Shown here piece after piece: positions 10,461 through 19,603 of a stretch of 64,000 nt of DNA. The stretch's first letter is position 1; each line of letters begins with the position of its first letter. The position numbers and the translations under genes are program-made. The DNA comes from Calothrix sp. C42_A2020_038 (lineage in GTDB: Bacteria; Cyanobacteriota; Cyanobacteriia; Cyanobacteriales; Nostocaceae), in the NCBI GenBank assembly GCA_015272395.1, contig JACYLQ010000022.1:372001-436000 (forward strand), in the 5' to 3' direction. A model generated the notes under the pieces. It searched no databases, had not been told where the DNA came from, and worked only from the letters and a program-made list of their open reading frames with translations.

Positions 10461-11759
10461 TTAGGTTTTGCTAATAGTGGCGCCTCGATAAACTTGATCA
10501 GTGACCTTAGCTAGTCGCTGCATAGCTGTAGCGATTTCTTCATCGCTACCAGTTAAGCTAATACGCAAACACTCTTGTTTATGTTGCCACTGCTCACGCA
10601 AACCTGGGAAAAAGCTACTACCAGGAACAACAATTACACCGACTTGCTTGAGTTTTTGATAAAATTCCCAGTCGGTTATTGGTAAATCCTTCAACCATAA
10701 CCAAGCAAAGATGGCGCCTTCTCCACGGTGTAAAAACCAGGGCAAATTGTTTGGCATTGCTTCATCTAAAGTAGTTTCTAAAACTGTAAATTTCTTTTGA
10801 TAGAATGAACGAATTACGGTTTCGGAAATCTCAGCTAAGGCACCAGAATTAATTGCACGTGTAGCAATAGCTTGTCCATAGCGAGAAGCATGAATACAAG
10901 CATTTGTTTGGAAGCATTCTAAAACATTTATTACTTCTGGATCACCAATCGCAATACCAATACGTTCTCCTGGTAATCCGGCTTTAGATAGACTCATGCA
11001 GTGGATAACATTACCGCCAAACAATGGTGTCATTGGGGTAAAGTTCAATGCTGGGAACGGAGGAGCATATGCAGAATCTACCAAAACAGGCACATTATAC
11101 GGCGCCGCGAGTGCAGCAATTTTACTAACTTCTTCGTCTGTGAGAACATTACCTGTGGGGTTACAGGGACGTGAAAAAATAACACAACCCGTACTCTCAT
11201 TGATTGAAAGTTGACTAAAGTCAGGACGGTATTTGAATCTGTGTGAATCAGAGTCTATATCTAAAGTTGGTTTGTAAGCAATCAGAGATTCAGGAGTTAA
11301 TGCGACACCACCGTAACCTGTATAGTCAGGACTGAGGGGAAGGACAATGTATTTTAGATCCTCCCTTGCCTGGGTAGGGGAAGTGTAGCCCCCGAATGCG
11401 TTTGCCGCGTAGAAATATAGAGATTGGCTACCGGGAGTGATTAAAATGTTACGGTCAGTGAGGTTTAGGTTGTAGCGTTTATTAAAGTCGTTGACGACAG
11501 CTTCGATAAATGGTGAGTAACCTTGGCTAGAACCGTACCGACAAACAACTTCGCCGTATTCGGAACTAGCAAGTAAATCAGCAGTACAATCACGCCATAG
11601 TTTCTCGACTTCAGGCAATATTAATGGATTTCCAGCACTGAGGTTAATAAATTGCTGTCCTGCACCCGCACGCAACGTTTCAATGATGTCTTTCATAATA
11701 GCTCGAACGCCTGTAAGGTTAGACATTTGGGCGCCGATTTTGGTGAGTGCAGGGGTCAT
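10461..11759 (-). CDS. avtA: valine-pyruvate aminotransferase, AvtA type (PLP, class I/II)
   Basis: Fold-type I PLP aminotransferase. The 432-aa protein matches AvtA in length and signature: NLSAGNPLILPEV and a conserved SSEYGEVVCRYG near the N-terminus, RPCNPTGNV contacting PLP, VDSAYAPPFP with the cofactor-binding Asp, and SLSKAGLPGERIG with the Schiff-base lysine. AvtA transfers the amino group of valine to pyruvate, or the reverse, giving alanine and 2-ketoisovalerate. Whether valine is the main donor here is family inference. It starts with ATG at 11759, divergent from frmA, and stands as a single gene. Confidence 0.88.
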   Translation of the reverse strand: MTPALTKIGAQMSNLTGVRAIMKDIIETLRAGAGQQFINLSAGNPLILPEVEKLWRDCTADLLASSEYGEVVCRYGSSQGYSPFIEAVVNDFNKRYNLNLTDRNILITPGSQSLYFYAANAFGGYTSPTQAREDLKYIVLPLSPDYTGYGGVALTPESLIAYKPTLDIDSDSHRFKYRPDFSQLSINESTGCVIFSRPCNPTGNVLTDEEVSKIAALAAPYNVPVLVDSAYAPPFPALNFTPMTPLFGGNVIHCMSLSKAGLPGERIGIAIGDPEVINVLECFQTNACIHASRYGQAIATRAINSGALAEISETVIRSFYQKKFTVLETTLDEAMPNNLPWFLHRGEGAIFAWLWLKDLPITDWEFYQKLKQVGVIVVPGSSFFPGLREQWQHKQECLRISLTGSDEEIATAMQRLAKVTDQVYRGATISKT

Positions 11760-11913
11760 AAGCTGTAAATGATAAAAATTAAGTGACAGATTGAGTAATT
11801 TTATATCTCTCTAATCTCTATAAATGTAACGATACATTGACATGATTCGCAAACCCACTTCTAAAATGTAAACTCATATCAATCCGTGACGCAACAAATG
11901 GGGACGTAAGTAA

Positions 11914-13023
11914 GTGAAAGTGAAAGCTGCATTAGCATACGAAGCCGGAAGCTTGTTAGCTATTGAAACAATTGATTTAGACGGGCCTAAACAGGGTGAG
12001 GTTTTAGTTGAAATCAAAGCGAGTGGTGTTTGTCATACCGATGCATACACGCTTTCGGGTAAAGACCCTGAAGGGTTATTCCCAGCTATTTTAGGACATG
12101 AAGGAGCTGGTGTTGTTGTTGAGGTGGGGGAGGATGTCCAAAGTCTCAAACCTGGAGACCATGTAATACCTTTGTATACTCCTGAGTGTCGTCAGTGCGA
12201 GTATTGTCTGAGCCAAAAAACGAATTTATGTCAGGCTATTCGAGTTACTCAGGGTCAAGGTGTGATGCCTGATGGTACGAGTCGCTTTTCTCTCGATGGC
12301 AAAAAAATCCATCATTATATGGGTACTTCAACGTTTGCCAATTATACTGTTTTGCCAGAAATTGCCTTAGCTAAAATCCGTGAAGATGCACCATTTGACA
12401 AGGTTTGCTATATCGGTTGTGGTGTGACTACAGGTGTTGGGGCTGTGATTAATACAGCTAAAGTTGAAGCTGGCGCCAATGTTGTTGTATTTGGCTTGGG
12501 AGGTATCGGTTTAAATGTGATTCAAGCGGCACGTATGGTTGGCGCCAATATGATTGTCGGTGTTGATATCAACCCCAGCAAAAAACCTCTCGCTGAAAAA
12601 TTTGGCATGACGCACTTTGTCAACCCCCATGAACTTGATGGTGATATTGTTCCATACTTAGTGAACTTAACTAAGGGTGGCGCCGATTATACTTTTGAGT
12701 GTATCGGTAATGTCAATGTCATGCGCCAAGCTTTAGAATGCTGCCACAAAGGATGGGGAGTTAGTGTAATTATTGGTGTAGCAGGTGCAGGTGAGGAAAT
12801 TAGAACTCGTCCCTTTCAATTAGTTACAGGTCGAGTTTGGAAGGGAAGTGCCTTTGGTGGTGCTAGAGGTCGTACTGATGTACCAAAAATAGTAGATTGG
12901 TACATGGATGGCAAGATAAATATTGATGATTTAATTACTCATGTTATGCCGATTGAAAAGATAAACGATGCGTTTGATCTCATGCACAAGGGTGAATCAA
13001 TTCGCAGCGTTGTTACATTTTAG
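11914..13023 (+). CDS. frmA: S-(hydroxymethyl)glutathione dehydrogenase / class III alcohol dehydrogenase
   Basis: Zinc-dependent medium-chain dehydrogenase oxidising the glutathione adduct of formaldehyde; the class also reduces S-nitrosoglutathione. The catalytic zinc site is GVCHTDAY with GHEGAGVV. The structural zinc lobe has four cysteines in [17 protein letters not shown]. The NAD fold shows [16 protein letters not shown] followed by GVDIN. Length is 369 aa. Translation probably begins at the GTG at 11914 ([10 protein letters not shown]), with a second GTG two codons later. It acts as cytosolic formaldehyde and NO-stress detoxification. It is a single gene 42 bases upstream of a GNAT gene and possibly cotranscribed. 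Confidence 0.95.
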   Translation: MKVKAALAYEAGSLLAIETIDLDGPKQGEVLVEIKASGVCHTDAYTLSGKDPEGLFPAILGHEGAGVVVEVGEDVQSLKPGDHVIPLYTPECRQCEYCLSQKTNLCQAIRVTQGQGVMPDGTSRFSLDGKKIHHYMGTSTFANYTVLPEIALAKIREDAPFDKVCYIGCGVTTGVGAVINTAKVEAGANVVVFGLGGIGLNVIQAARMVGANMIVGVDINPSKKPLAEKFGMTHFVNPHELDGDIVPYLVNLTKGGADYTFECIGNVNVMRQALECCHKGWGVSVIIGVAGAGEEIRTRPFQLVTGRVWKGSAFGGARGRTDVPKIVDWYMDGKINIDDLITHVMPIEKINDAFDLMHKGESIRSVVTF

Positions 13024-13065
13024 TTTGGAATCGATTAGTTCGCGATCAAATTGTAAAATGACAAA

Positions 13066-13617
13066 ATGTTTGATACCTTTCCCCAACTCGAAACACAAAA
13101 TTTAATTTTAAGGCAAATCAAATCATCTGACATTGAAGCTGTATTTGCCTTTTTCTCAGATGCAGATGTGCTGAGATATCATGACGCTGAACCTTTTGCA
13201 AACCTTGAACGCGCGCGAAGGTTAGTTAGTACTTGGCATGACCGTTTTTTAACTAGACAAGGAATTCGCTGGGGAATAGCAAGGAAAGAAGAAAATACTA
13301 TAATTGGCACTTGTGGCTTTCGGTTTTGGGGTAAACCACCTTTTTGTGCAGAGTTGGGATACGAGCTTTCAAAATCAGACTGGCGAAAAGGTATAATGAC
13401 TGAAGCATTGAGCAGTGTTATTCGATTTGGGTTTGAGAACATGGAATTAAACCGCATTGAAGCGACTGTCATGGTAGATAATCAAGCTTCAATCAACTTA
13501 CTCTCAAAACTAGGTTTTACCGAAGAAGGTATTTTAAGAGAGTTTGGATACTGGAAGTATGAATTTCATGACCTAAAGTTATTTTCGCTCTTAAAAAGAG
13601 AGTGTCTACAAAAGTAG
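13066..13617 (+). CDS. GNAT-family N-acetyltransferase (RimJ/RimL type)
   Basis: 183-aa acetyl-CoA-dependent transferase. The typical RimJ/RimL opening is LETQNLILRQIKSSDIEAVF, and the acetyl-CoA-binding region is represented by ELGYELSKSDWRKGIMTEALSSV (read in two parts). MELNRIEATVMVDNQASINLLSKLGF gives the conserved second half. This subfamily acetylates N-terminal amino groups of ribosomal proteins or small molecules; the substrate cannot be read from sequence. It follows frmA by 42 bases on the same strand, so the two could share a transcript. Confidence 0.88.
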   Translation: MFDTFPQLETQNLILRQIKSSDIEAVFAFFSDADVLRYHDAEPFANLERARRLVSTWHDRFLTRQGIRWGIARKEENTIIGTCGFRFWGKPPFCAELGYELSKSDWRKGIMTEALSSVIRFGFENMELNRIEATVMVDNQASINLLSKLGFTEEGILREFGYWKYEFHDLKLFSLLKRECLQK

Positions 13618-13770
13618 AATTATTCTAAAGATATAATAAAAGTGCCTTATGTAACAAATTTGATGATTTTAGGAATTACGCAGCGGCTTTATAGAAACTT
13701 TATTTCTTAGCTGATATACTGTCATCAAAAAAATGTGTGGTAACGTAATCGTAATCAAATTATCGTATCA

Positions 13771-13786
13771 ACGTTACATGTAACGT
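13771..13786. promoter_or_regulatory. 16-bp perfect palindrome between the GNAT gene and the IS element
   Basis: ACGTTACATGTAACGT is its own reverse complement. It lies in the 190-base gap between the acetyltransferase gene and the transposon end. It could be an operator, a degraded terminator or part of the insertion locus; nothing nearby settles this. Confidence 0.35.
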
Positions 13787-13820
13787 GTCTACATACGGGT
13801 AATTAACCAGACCTAATTAG

Positions 13821-13867
13821 CTGCGGTGGGCTAGCCCCTAAATTCTATTTATGGGGGCTAACCGCAG
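13821..13867. repeat. subterminal hairpin at the tnpA end of the IS605 element
   Basis: A 7-bp outer stem (CTGCGGT / ACCGCAG) and a 7-bp inner stem (TAGCCCC / GGGGCTA) are separated by an asymmetric bulge. TnpA of this family recognises such imperfect hairpins as single-stranded DNA. It directly follows the tnpA stop codon. Confidence 0.75.
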
Positions 13868-13883
13868 GCGAATTTATTCGCTG

Positions 13884-14282
13884 TCAAGCTTCTTTTTGGT
13901 TTTGAATGTACATTTTAATTGTTTCCAAAGTCGCACCGCCAACAGTAGATACAAAATAAGAATTAGTCCACAAAGAAGGTAATCGACTTTTTAGTTCTGG
14001 AAATTCCAACCGCAAATATCTAGATGTCGCACCTTTAAACCTCTTCACTGCACGATGCACTCCAAATTGAGGGTCAACATCAATTAGTAGATGTACGTGG
14101 TCGGGCATTATTTCCATTTCCAAGATTTCAACTTTAATCTCAATAGCTATTTGAGCAAGTAATTCTTTGAGTCTGGATGCAATAGCATTAATCAGAACTT
14201 TTCGCCTATATTTTGGGCAAAAAATTACGTGATACTTGCAAGAGTAGATAACATTATTGTTGGATTTAAATTTTTCAGTCAT
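13884..14282 (-). CDS. tnpA: IS200/IS605-family transposase TnpA (Y1 HUH)
   Basis: 132-aa single-strand transposase that cuts and rejoins element ends through a 5'-phosphotyrosine link. Family features are all visible: YHVIFCPKYRRKVL near the N-terminus, the metal-binding HUH motif as His62-Val-His64 (MPDHVHLL), and the nucleophile Tyr125 in TIKMYIQNQ close to the C-terminus. The length is normal and no frameshift is seen. Its start faces that of tnpB on the opposite strand. Confidence 0.95.
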   Translation of the reverse strand: MTEKFKSNNNVIYSCKYHVIFCPKYRRKVLINAIASRLKELLAQIAIEIKVEILEMEIMPDHVHLLIDVDPQFGVHRAVKRFKGATSRYLRLEFPELKSRLPSLWTNSYFVSTVGGATLETIKMYIQNQKEA

Positions 14283-14366
14283 TTTACGGAATAGTAGTTT
14301 ACTGCGATGTATCTATATGTTAAAGTAAGGATAACTAATAAGCAAACTAAGGGAGGTGATTCAATC

Positions 14367-15905
14367 ATGGCAGCAAAAACGTCTAGTTTCGTTACAGAAG
14401 TACCGTTAATAACAACATCTAAAGATTTGGCTGTTCTCGCTGCCAGATTGGAAGCAGGAAGACAACTATATAATGCTGTATTGTCAGAAGGCAGAAAAAG
14501 ATTGCAGTTGGTTAGAGATTCTGAGCTTTATCAACAAGCCAGACTAATTGATAAAAACGATAAAAAAGCCAGAAATTCAGCTTTTCAAAAAGCACGTGAG
14601 GCTTATAGATTTAGCGATTATGACTTGCAGGCTTTTGCCAACAAAACAGCTATCGCAAGTGTTTGGATTAAGTCTAATTTAGATGTTCATACAATTCAAA
14701 AAGTTGCGACTAGGGCTTTTAAAGCTTTGGAGAGAATGGCTTTTGGTAAGGCTAAAAAAGTCAGATTTAAACAAAAAGGTCAGTTTTCATCGTTAGAGGG
14801 TAAAACAAATAAGCAGGGTATTCGTTGGACAGGTAATGGTGTTGAGTGGTCAAGGTTAAAGTTACAAGCAATCATAAACAATGACCCAGTAATCTTACAT
14901 GGTTTAAACTCAAAGATTAAATACGTTCGCTTAGTGCGTCGTATTCTGAATCAAAAAACCTATTGGTTTGCCCAATTGGTTTGTGAAGGCAAGCCGTATC
15001 AAAAGCCCCAAAATACCGTGGGTGATGGTATTGTTGGTATGGATTTAGGAGTTTCAACCGTTGCGATTGTTAGTGATAACGAAACTATCTTGACTGCTTT
15101 TGCTGTTGAATTGATATCAAAGCAAAAGCTGATTAGAAAGTTGCAACGAAAAATGGATCGACAAAGACGTGCTAATAATCCTGATAATTTTAATTCCAAT
15201 GGCACTGTAAAGAAAAGCTCAAAACGATGGAATAAATCTAATCGCTATAAAAAAACTGCTGCCAAGAAACGCGAGATAGAACGTAAACAAGCGGCACAAC
15301 GTAAATCATCTCACGGTAAGTTAGTTAATCAAACCTTGAAGCTCGGTAAACATATCAAAACCGAGAAAGTATCTGTCAAAGCATGGCAGAAAAAATGGGG
15401 TAAATCTATTGGATTTAAATCCCCGTCAAGTTTTCAATCCGAACTAGTACGCAAAGCTGAGAATGCTGGCGGGACAGTTCTAATGTTTTCGACTCATAAA
15501 ACCGCACTGTCTCAAACTTGCTTGTGTGGCAATAAACAGAAAAAATCATTATCGCAACGTGTTCATCATTGCTCAGTCTGTGGGCTAAAGATGCAACGTG
15601 ATATTTTATCTGCTTACTTGAGTCGTTACGTCGATCCAAAAACAGAAACCTTGTCAATCCAATTAGCTAGAAATGGCTGGTTAGGGATGGAGAAATCCCT
15701 GCTGGACGGTTGGCGAGATGGGTCAAATCAACGCCAGGTGCTACAACGGGGGGAACCCCCGCAACGCACTGGCTCATCTGCGAGAACTGCGACTAGTTCA
15801 AAGTCACCTATTAGCAATGATGGGTCAGAGTGGATGTCCAGTAATCTAATAGCGCGTGAGAAGTCGGAACCTGTGAGGGTAAACGAAACTCGCGTAGTGA
15901 GTTAG
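14367..15905 (+). CDS. tnpB: TnpB, RNA-guided nuclease of the IS605 element (long variant)
   Basis: TnpB proteins are omega-RNA-guided RuvC nucleases ancestral to Cas12. I choose the ATG at 14367, which has GGGAGGTGA seven bases upstream; an ATG at 14307 lacks a site. Of the 513 residues, RuvC-I Asp226 lies in GMDLGVST, a candidate RuvC-II Glu333 in KTEKVSVKA, and RuvC-III Asp412 in MQRDILSAYLSRYVD. The zinc ribbon is unusual: C-x-C (C385, C387) then C-x2-C. The RuvC-III motif has DILSA instead of the common DxNAA. The last ~65 residues are low-complexity and coincide with the region where omega RNA is normally encoded. Activity cannot be judged from sequence alone. Confidence 0.9.
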   Translation: MAAKTSSFVTEVPLITTSKDLAVLAARLEAGRQLYNAVLSEGRKRLQLVRDSELYQQARLIDKNDKKARNSAFQKAREAYRFSDYDLQAFANKTAIASVWIKSNLDVHTIQKVATRAFKALERMAFGKAKKVRFKQKGQFSSLEGKTNKQGIRWTGNGVEWSRLKLQAIINNDPVILHGLNSKIKYVRLVRRILNQKTYWFAQLVCEGKPYQKPQNTVGDGIVGMDLGVSTVAIVSDNETILTAFAVELISKQKLIRKLQRKMDRQRRANNPDNFNSNGTVKKSSKRWNKSNRYKKTAAKKREIERKQAAQRKSSHGKLVNQTLKLGKHIKTEKVSVKAWQKKWGKSIGFKSPSSFQSELVRKAENAGGTVLMFSTHKTALSQTCLCGNKQKKSLSQRVHHCSVCGLKMQRDILSAYLSRYVDPKTETLSIQLARNGWLGMEKSLLDGWRDGSNQRQVLQRGEPPQRTGSSARTATSSKSPISNDGSEWMSSNLIAREKSEPVRVNETRVVS

Positions 15906-15930
15906 AACCCCCTACCTTTAGGTTAACGGT
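15690..15930 (+). ncRNA. predicted omega-RNA (reRNA) region overlapping the tnpB 3' end
   Basis: In IS605-type elements the guide scaffold is transcribed from the 3' end of tnpB through the right end of the element. Here the stretch holds GC-rich, fold-prone DNA such as GGGGGGAACCCCCG near 15747, ending in CCCCCTACCTTTAGG at the element boundary. The guide would be the genomic sequence just past ~15935. The coding C-terminus across this stretch looks unlike protein, which supports an RNA role. Boundaries are estimates. Confidence 0.5.
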
Positions 15931-16472
15931 ATCTCAGATAATCATAATTACTCATCCTGCTGTGAGCTTGGTTTCTCTTGCATCACCGTTGTTTATATCC
16001 CAAAAATAAAAAAGACACTTGTTAGAAAAAGTGATTTCTGCCACAAATTTAACATTGTTCAGACCAGAATTGATATGAATTCTCAAAAATCTGACTGAGA
16101 TGTTCAGTGTGATCTCAAGGCACTTTTATGCCTAGAGAAATTTTTCTGCTTAATTTGATACTACTTTGGATAGCTTCATATTAAATTGATATAAGTTCTA
16201 ATTATTTCATAACAAACTTGAAAAATAATTTTTAAAGTACTATAATAGTTAAAATATATACTTATATTAATAGTAAGTAGTTCTCATCAGGTGTCGCTAC
16301 GGAATTTCTCTACAGGGAAAATCACGAACTGAAAAGAGTATTTGAGAACTTAAATTTCAAGTTATAGCACTGCTACAGTAATGTAACACATATTGAAATT
16401 TTAAGATAAATGCTATACTCTTGTTCCGAATTGCCTAAGTAAAAATTCTGTGTTTTGAGGAATACTTCCATT
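15931..16472. other. 540-base AT-rich region between the IS element and the first pentapeptide gene
   Basis: No convincing gene is present. The last ~200 bases presumably hold the promoter of the pentapeptide-repeat gene. The 12-mer TCAGGTGTCGCT at about 16287 recurs inverted at about 19738, beyond the second pentapeptide gene; this may be chance. Confidence 0.5.
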
Positions 16473-17810
16473 ATGTCTGCAAATAAGACAGACGTTTTGA
16501 AAAATAAGCTAGTAGCAATCGCAGCAATCTTTACTGCTGCACCAATGTTGTTTTTCCTGGTTTTTTCGAGTCACCGACACCTGTCGGAGCGTCAAAAAAT
16601 CGCATCAATGAACCAAGCATTAACAACTTCTGCAACATATTTTCTAGGGTTAGCAGTGATGGTAAATGCATATTATGCAGCTAAGAACGCGGAAGCGACA
16701 CGAAGAAATGCAATTGCCTCTGAAAAAAGTAATGAACTTAGCGTTCAGAATACTCAACTAGCACAGGAGCGGTTGATTGAAGAGCGTTTTATGACGGCAA
16801 TTACGCAGCTTGGGCACGATAATGTTGCCACACGCACTGGTGCAATTTATGCTTTGGAGGGAGTCGCAAGCGCATCCTCTAAAGAATACTGGACTGTTAT
16901 GGAAATTTTGACCGCATTTGTGCGCGAAAATGCTCCAGTAAAACAGGAACTTTCTGATACCGACAACCTTAATGGAGTTCGTACAGATATTCAAGCTGCT
17001 TTAAATGTAATTGCAAGACGTGACTCGCAAAAAGACCGAGACAATTGTAAACTCGACCTCCGCAACACTGATATTCGGCGTGCGGACTTACGCAAAGCGA
17101 ATTTACAACACCTTGATTTGCGTGGTTCTTATTTGTGTCATGCTGATTTGCGTGGTGCTGACTTGGCAAAATCAGACCTTGATAATTGTAATTTGGTTGG
17201 TTCGATTTTGTTTGAAGCCAACCTGCACAAAGCCAACTTGCGCGCAGCCAACCTTAGCGCTGCAAATCTAAATCGAGCTTGGATTTGCGGTGCAAATCTT
17301 CAAGCTGCGAACTTAGAGCGTGCATCTTTACGCGGCGCCAATTTATCGGGTGTGAATTTATATAAAGCTAACTTACAATTTGCCAATTTAAAGCTTGCTA
17401 ACTTGTCTAGGGCAAAATTGTTCTTAGCGAATTTACAAGGTGCAAAACTTGGCAAAGCCAATTTGCATAATACCGGACTCATAGGTGCTAATTTATATGG
17501 GGCTAACCTAAATGGTGCCAATTTGCTGCAAGCTAATCTAAATGCAGCCAAATTGCATCAAAGCGAAGCCTATTTTGCGAACTTTACTGCTGCGAGTTTC
17601 CGAGAAACAGACTTATGTGGCGCAAATTTAATGGGTAGCAATCTTCAAAAAGCTGTTCTCCATGAAACCAACCTTTGTGGTGCAAACCTGATGGGAGCAA
17701 ATTTGTCTGGCGCCAATCTTAATGATGTCAGATGGGATGGAGCAATTCTAACAGGCGCCAAAAATTTGGAGATGGAACAACAACAGCTAAAGGTCGCGAT
17801 CGCTGAATAA
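16473..17810 (+). CDS. membrane-anchored pentapeptide-repeat protein
   Basis: The 445-aa protein begins with two hydrophobic helices (about residues 10-35 and 55-75) and a polar, probably coiled, segment rich in N, E and R. Residues ~100-180 form a helical domain with RFMTAITQLGHD, RTGAIYALEGVA, VMEILTAFVRENAP and TDIQAALNVIARR. Residues ~190-430 are about fifty pentapeptides of A(N/D)LXX type, which fold as a right-handed beta-helix. Start at ATG 16473; the upstream TTG frame is less likely, and GAGG lies before the ATG. The repeat helix should face the cytoplasm or periplasm from a membrane anchor. Its molecular role is unknown. The next gene is a paralogue with the same domain order. Confidence 0.88.
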   Translation: MSANKTDVLKNKLVAIAAIFTAAPMLFFLVFSSHRHLSERQKIASMNQALTTSATYFLGLAVMVNAYYAAKNAEATRRNAIASEKSNELSVQNTQLAQERLIEERFMTAITQLGHDNVATRTGAIYALEGVASASSKEYWTVMEILTAFVRENAPVKQELSDTDNLNGVRTDIQAALNVIARRDSQKDRDNCKLDLRNTDIRRADLRKANLQHLDLRGSYLCHADLRGADLAKSDLDNCNLVGSILFEANLHKANLRAANLSAANLNRAWICGANLQAANLERASLRGANLSGVNLYKANLQFANLKLANLSRAKLFLANLQGAKLGKANLHNTGLIGANLYGANLNGANLLQANLNAAKLHQSEAYFANFTAASFRETDLCGANLMGSNLQKAVLHETNLCGANLMGANLSGANLNDVRWDGAILTGAKNLEMEQQQLKVAIAE

Positions 17811-18117
17811 AGATGAGTCATGAACGCAGGGTGTCTACCAAACATTTACCTGCTGTAATTTTAGATTTGAAATTATAAAATATTTCTCAAATCAGAGCAT
17901 AAATAAAATTATATTTTTTCAAAAAATCAAATATTTAACTACTTGTGATCAATATCACTTAATTACTCAAAAAAATAATTTTTTTATTCTAAATTGTAGC
18001 TTTTTTAAATATAGAATGTTCGATTACGTAATTGCACGTACACAATTTTAATAGAAGATTTATAAACTAATCATAGCAATACCTATTAGCCTATCTATAA
18101 TATAGGTAAATAACCTT
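17811..18117. other. 307-base very AT-rich gap between the paired pentapeptide genes
   Basis: No gene and no clear terminator were seen. It contains a CRP-like palindrome at 17944-17959, annotated separately, and presumably the promoter of the second pentapeptide gene. Confidence 0.6.
17944..17959. promoter_or_regulatory. candidate CRP-family binding site
   Basis: TGTGATCAATATCACT matches the CRP consensus TGTGA-N6-TCACA in nine of ten fixed positions. It lies about 160 bases upstream of the second pentapeptide gene. Cyanobacterial cAMP receptor proteins use this consensus. With no mapped promoter the assignment stays tentative. Confidence 0.4.
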
Positions 18118-19476
18118 ATGTTTCATGCAAATATTACTACAGACGCAGCAAAAATTAAATCATTTTGGCAGCTAATAACAGGTTTATTTATTTTTATCCT
18201 GAGCTTAATTTTGTTATTGATACTTGACAGCAATAGTTTACTCTTAGAGCAAAAAATAGAATATATAATACAATTAATTACGGTAATTGCAACTGTTATA
18301 GGTTTAGGCATAATTGCCTATAATGTTCATTACACAAGAATGCTCGTTAAAGAAGTGCAAAATAACCATAATGGTAGTAATATTTCCAGTACCAAGTTGT
18401 TATTGCTAGAAAAGCTAATAGGCAACCAAGATATTCAAATCGAAGTTAGTTACACAGATTCGGGCGATGCTCAAATAACATCGGAAGATTTTTACTCTTG
18501 TATTGAGCAACTTGGAAGTGATACAACAGAAGCACGGTTAGGAGCAATTTATACTCTCGAACAAATAGCTAAGGATTCTCCAGGCAAACAATGGACTATT
18601 GTAGAAACATTAGCAGCATTTATTCGAGAAAATGCACCCGCTCTGATTGATGATGAATCAGATTATGTAGAGGAAGAACTAGTTGCATTACCAACTGATA
18701 TCCAAGCAGCTTTAACCGTCATTGCACGACGTAATATTAATCAAGAACCAGCGAATCAAAAGTTAGATTTACGCTACATTGATATCAAAGGTGCTGACCT
18801 GAGCGGCGCCAATTTGCAAGGTGCTGACTTTACAGGTTCTTGTTTACGCGGTTGTGTGTTTCTGGAAGCGAATTTAGAAGGTGTAGATTTTTCAGGGGTT
18901 GATATGCAATCCTCTGTATTGTACGAAGCAAATTTACAAGAAGCACTATTTTATGAAGCTGACTTACAGTCAGCAATCTTGCCAAAAGCAAACCTGTCTA
19001 AAGCAGTTTTTTATCAAGCTAATTTGCGTCTTGCTACGCTGTACGACGCTGATTTTACTGAGGCTGTTTTCTACGAAGCTAACTTAGAAAACGCCAACCT
19101 CAGTGATGCCAACTTGAAATACGCTAACCTTGAATCATGTAATATCCGTAGCGCCAACTTAATTGGAGCAAACCTACAAGGAGCAAATCTCATCGGCGCC
19201 AATTTACATTCATGCTCTTTAAGTACAGCTTGTTTACAAGAAGCCATACTATTTGAAGCAATATTAACAAAAGCTAACCTTTGTAATACAAATCTCATTC
19301 ACGCCAACCTTGTAGGTGCAAATCTTACAGCCACAAACATACAAGATGCTGACTTGAGTGGCGCCGATCTGAGTCGAGTCGAAAATTTAGACCAACAACA
19401 AATTGACCTAGCAATGGGCAACAATAGTACAACCTTACCTGATTATTTAACAGCACCCACGCACTGGAGTCAATAA
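18118..19476 (+). CDS. membrane-anchored pentapeptide-repeat protein, paralogue of the preceding gene
   Basis: 452 aa with the same architecture as the gene at 16473: two transmembrane helices (about residues 15-40 and 45-70), a linker, a helical domain with DFYSCIEQLGSD, RLGAIYTLEQIA, IVETLAAFIRENAP and TDIQAALTVIARR, then about forty-five pentapeptides from residue ~220. Repeats vary more than in its neighbour, with many F, Y and C in the central positions (for example AVFYQ, ALFYE). The conserved RENAP/TDIQAAL block links the two as a tandem duplication now quite diverged. The ATG at 18118 has no strong Shine-Dalgarno. Function unknown; scaffold or DNA-mimic roles known for some pentapeptide proteins cannot be assumed. 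Confidence 0.88.
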   Translation: MFHANITTDAAKIKSFWQLITGLFIFILSLILLLILDSNSLLLEQKIEYIIQLITVIATVIGLGIIAYNVHYTRMLVKEVQNNHNGSNISSTKLLLLEKLIGNQDIQIEVSYTDSGDAQITSEDFYSCIEQLGSDTTEARLGAIYTLEQIAKDSPGKQWTIVETLAAFIRENAPALIDDESDYVEEELVALPTDIQAALTVIARRNINQEPANQKLDLRYIDIKGADLSGANLQGADFTGSCLRGCVFLEANLEGVDFSGVDMQSSVLYEANLQEALFYEADLQSAILPKANLSKAVFYQANLRLATLYDADFTEAVFYEANLENANLSDANLKYANLESCNIRSANLIGANLQGANLIGANLHSCSLSTACLQEAILFEAILTKANLCNTNLIHANLVGANLTATNIQDADLSGADLSRVENLDQQQIDLAMGNNSTTLPDYLTAPTHWSQ

Positions 19477-19546
19477 CTCAAAAATATCGCCTATGTGGGA
19501 TGGGCATTAGTATATCATACTCCAAATGGCTAAAAATTAAACTTTT

Positions 19547-19580
19547 GTAGTTTGGGTTACACGATAGTAACCTAAACTAC
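19547..19580 (+). terminator. hairpin after the second pentapeptide gene
   Basis: A 14-bp stem (GTAGTTTGGGTTAC / GTAACCTAAACTAC) with a six-base loop is perfect apart from one G-T wobble. It lies 70 bases past the stop. The following sequence is only moderately T-rich, so it may be a terminator or a palindromic repeat. Confidence 0.6.
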
Positions 19581-19603
19581 GAGTTACAGTTTATTTTCTA
19601 ATG

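Larger units (their letters stand above)
13804..15935. mobile_element. IS605-type insertion sequence (IS200/IS605 family) with divergent tnpA and tnpB
   Basis: The element has a Y1 HUH transposase on the minus strand and a TnpB on the plus strand, starting back to back 84 bases apart. This is the IS605 arrangement. The left side ends in an imperfect hairpin at 13821-13867 (CTGCGGT...TAGCCCC pairing with GGGGCTA...ACCGCAG). The right side, just after tnpB, has CCCCCTACCTTTAGG followed by GTTAACGG. This family has subterminal hairpins and no inverted repeats or target duplication, so the exact ends are estimates. Both genes look intact, so the element may be active or mobilisable. Confidence 0.85.

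Noticed and set aside
14999-15205. Antisense frame within tnpB
   Set aside because: Shadow of tnpB; no start signal.
17300-17551. Long minus-strand frames opposite the pentapeptide repeats
   Set aside because: Repeat structure of A-N-L codons keeps antisense frames open; composition is a mirror of the sense repeats.
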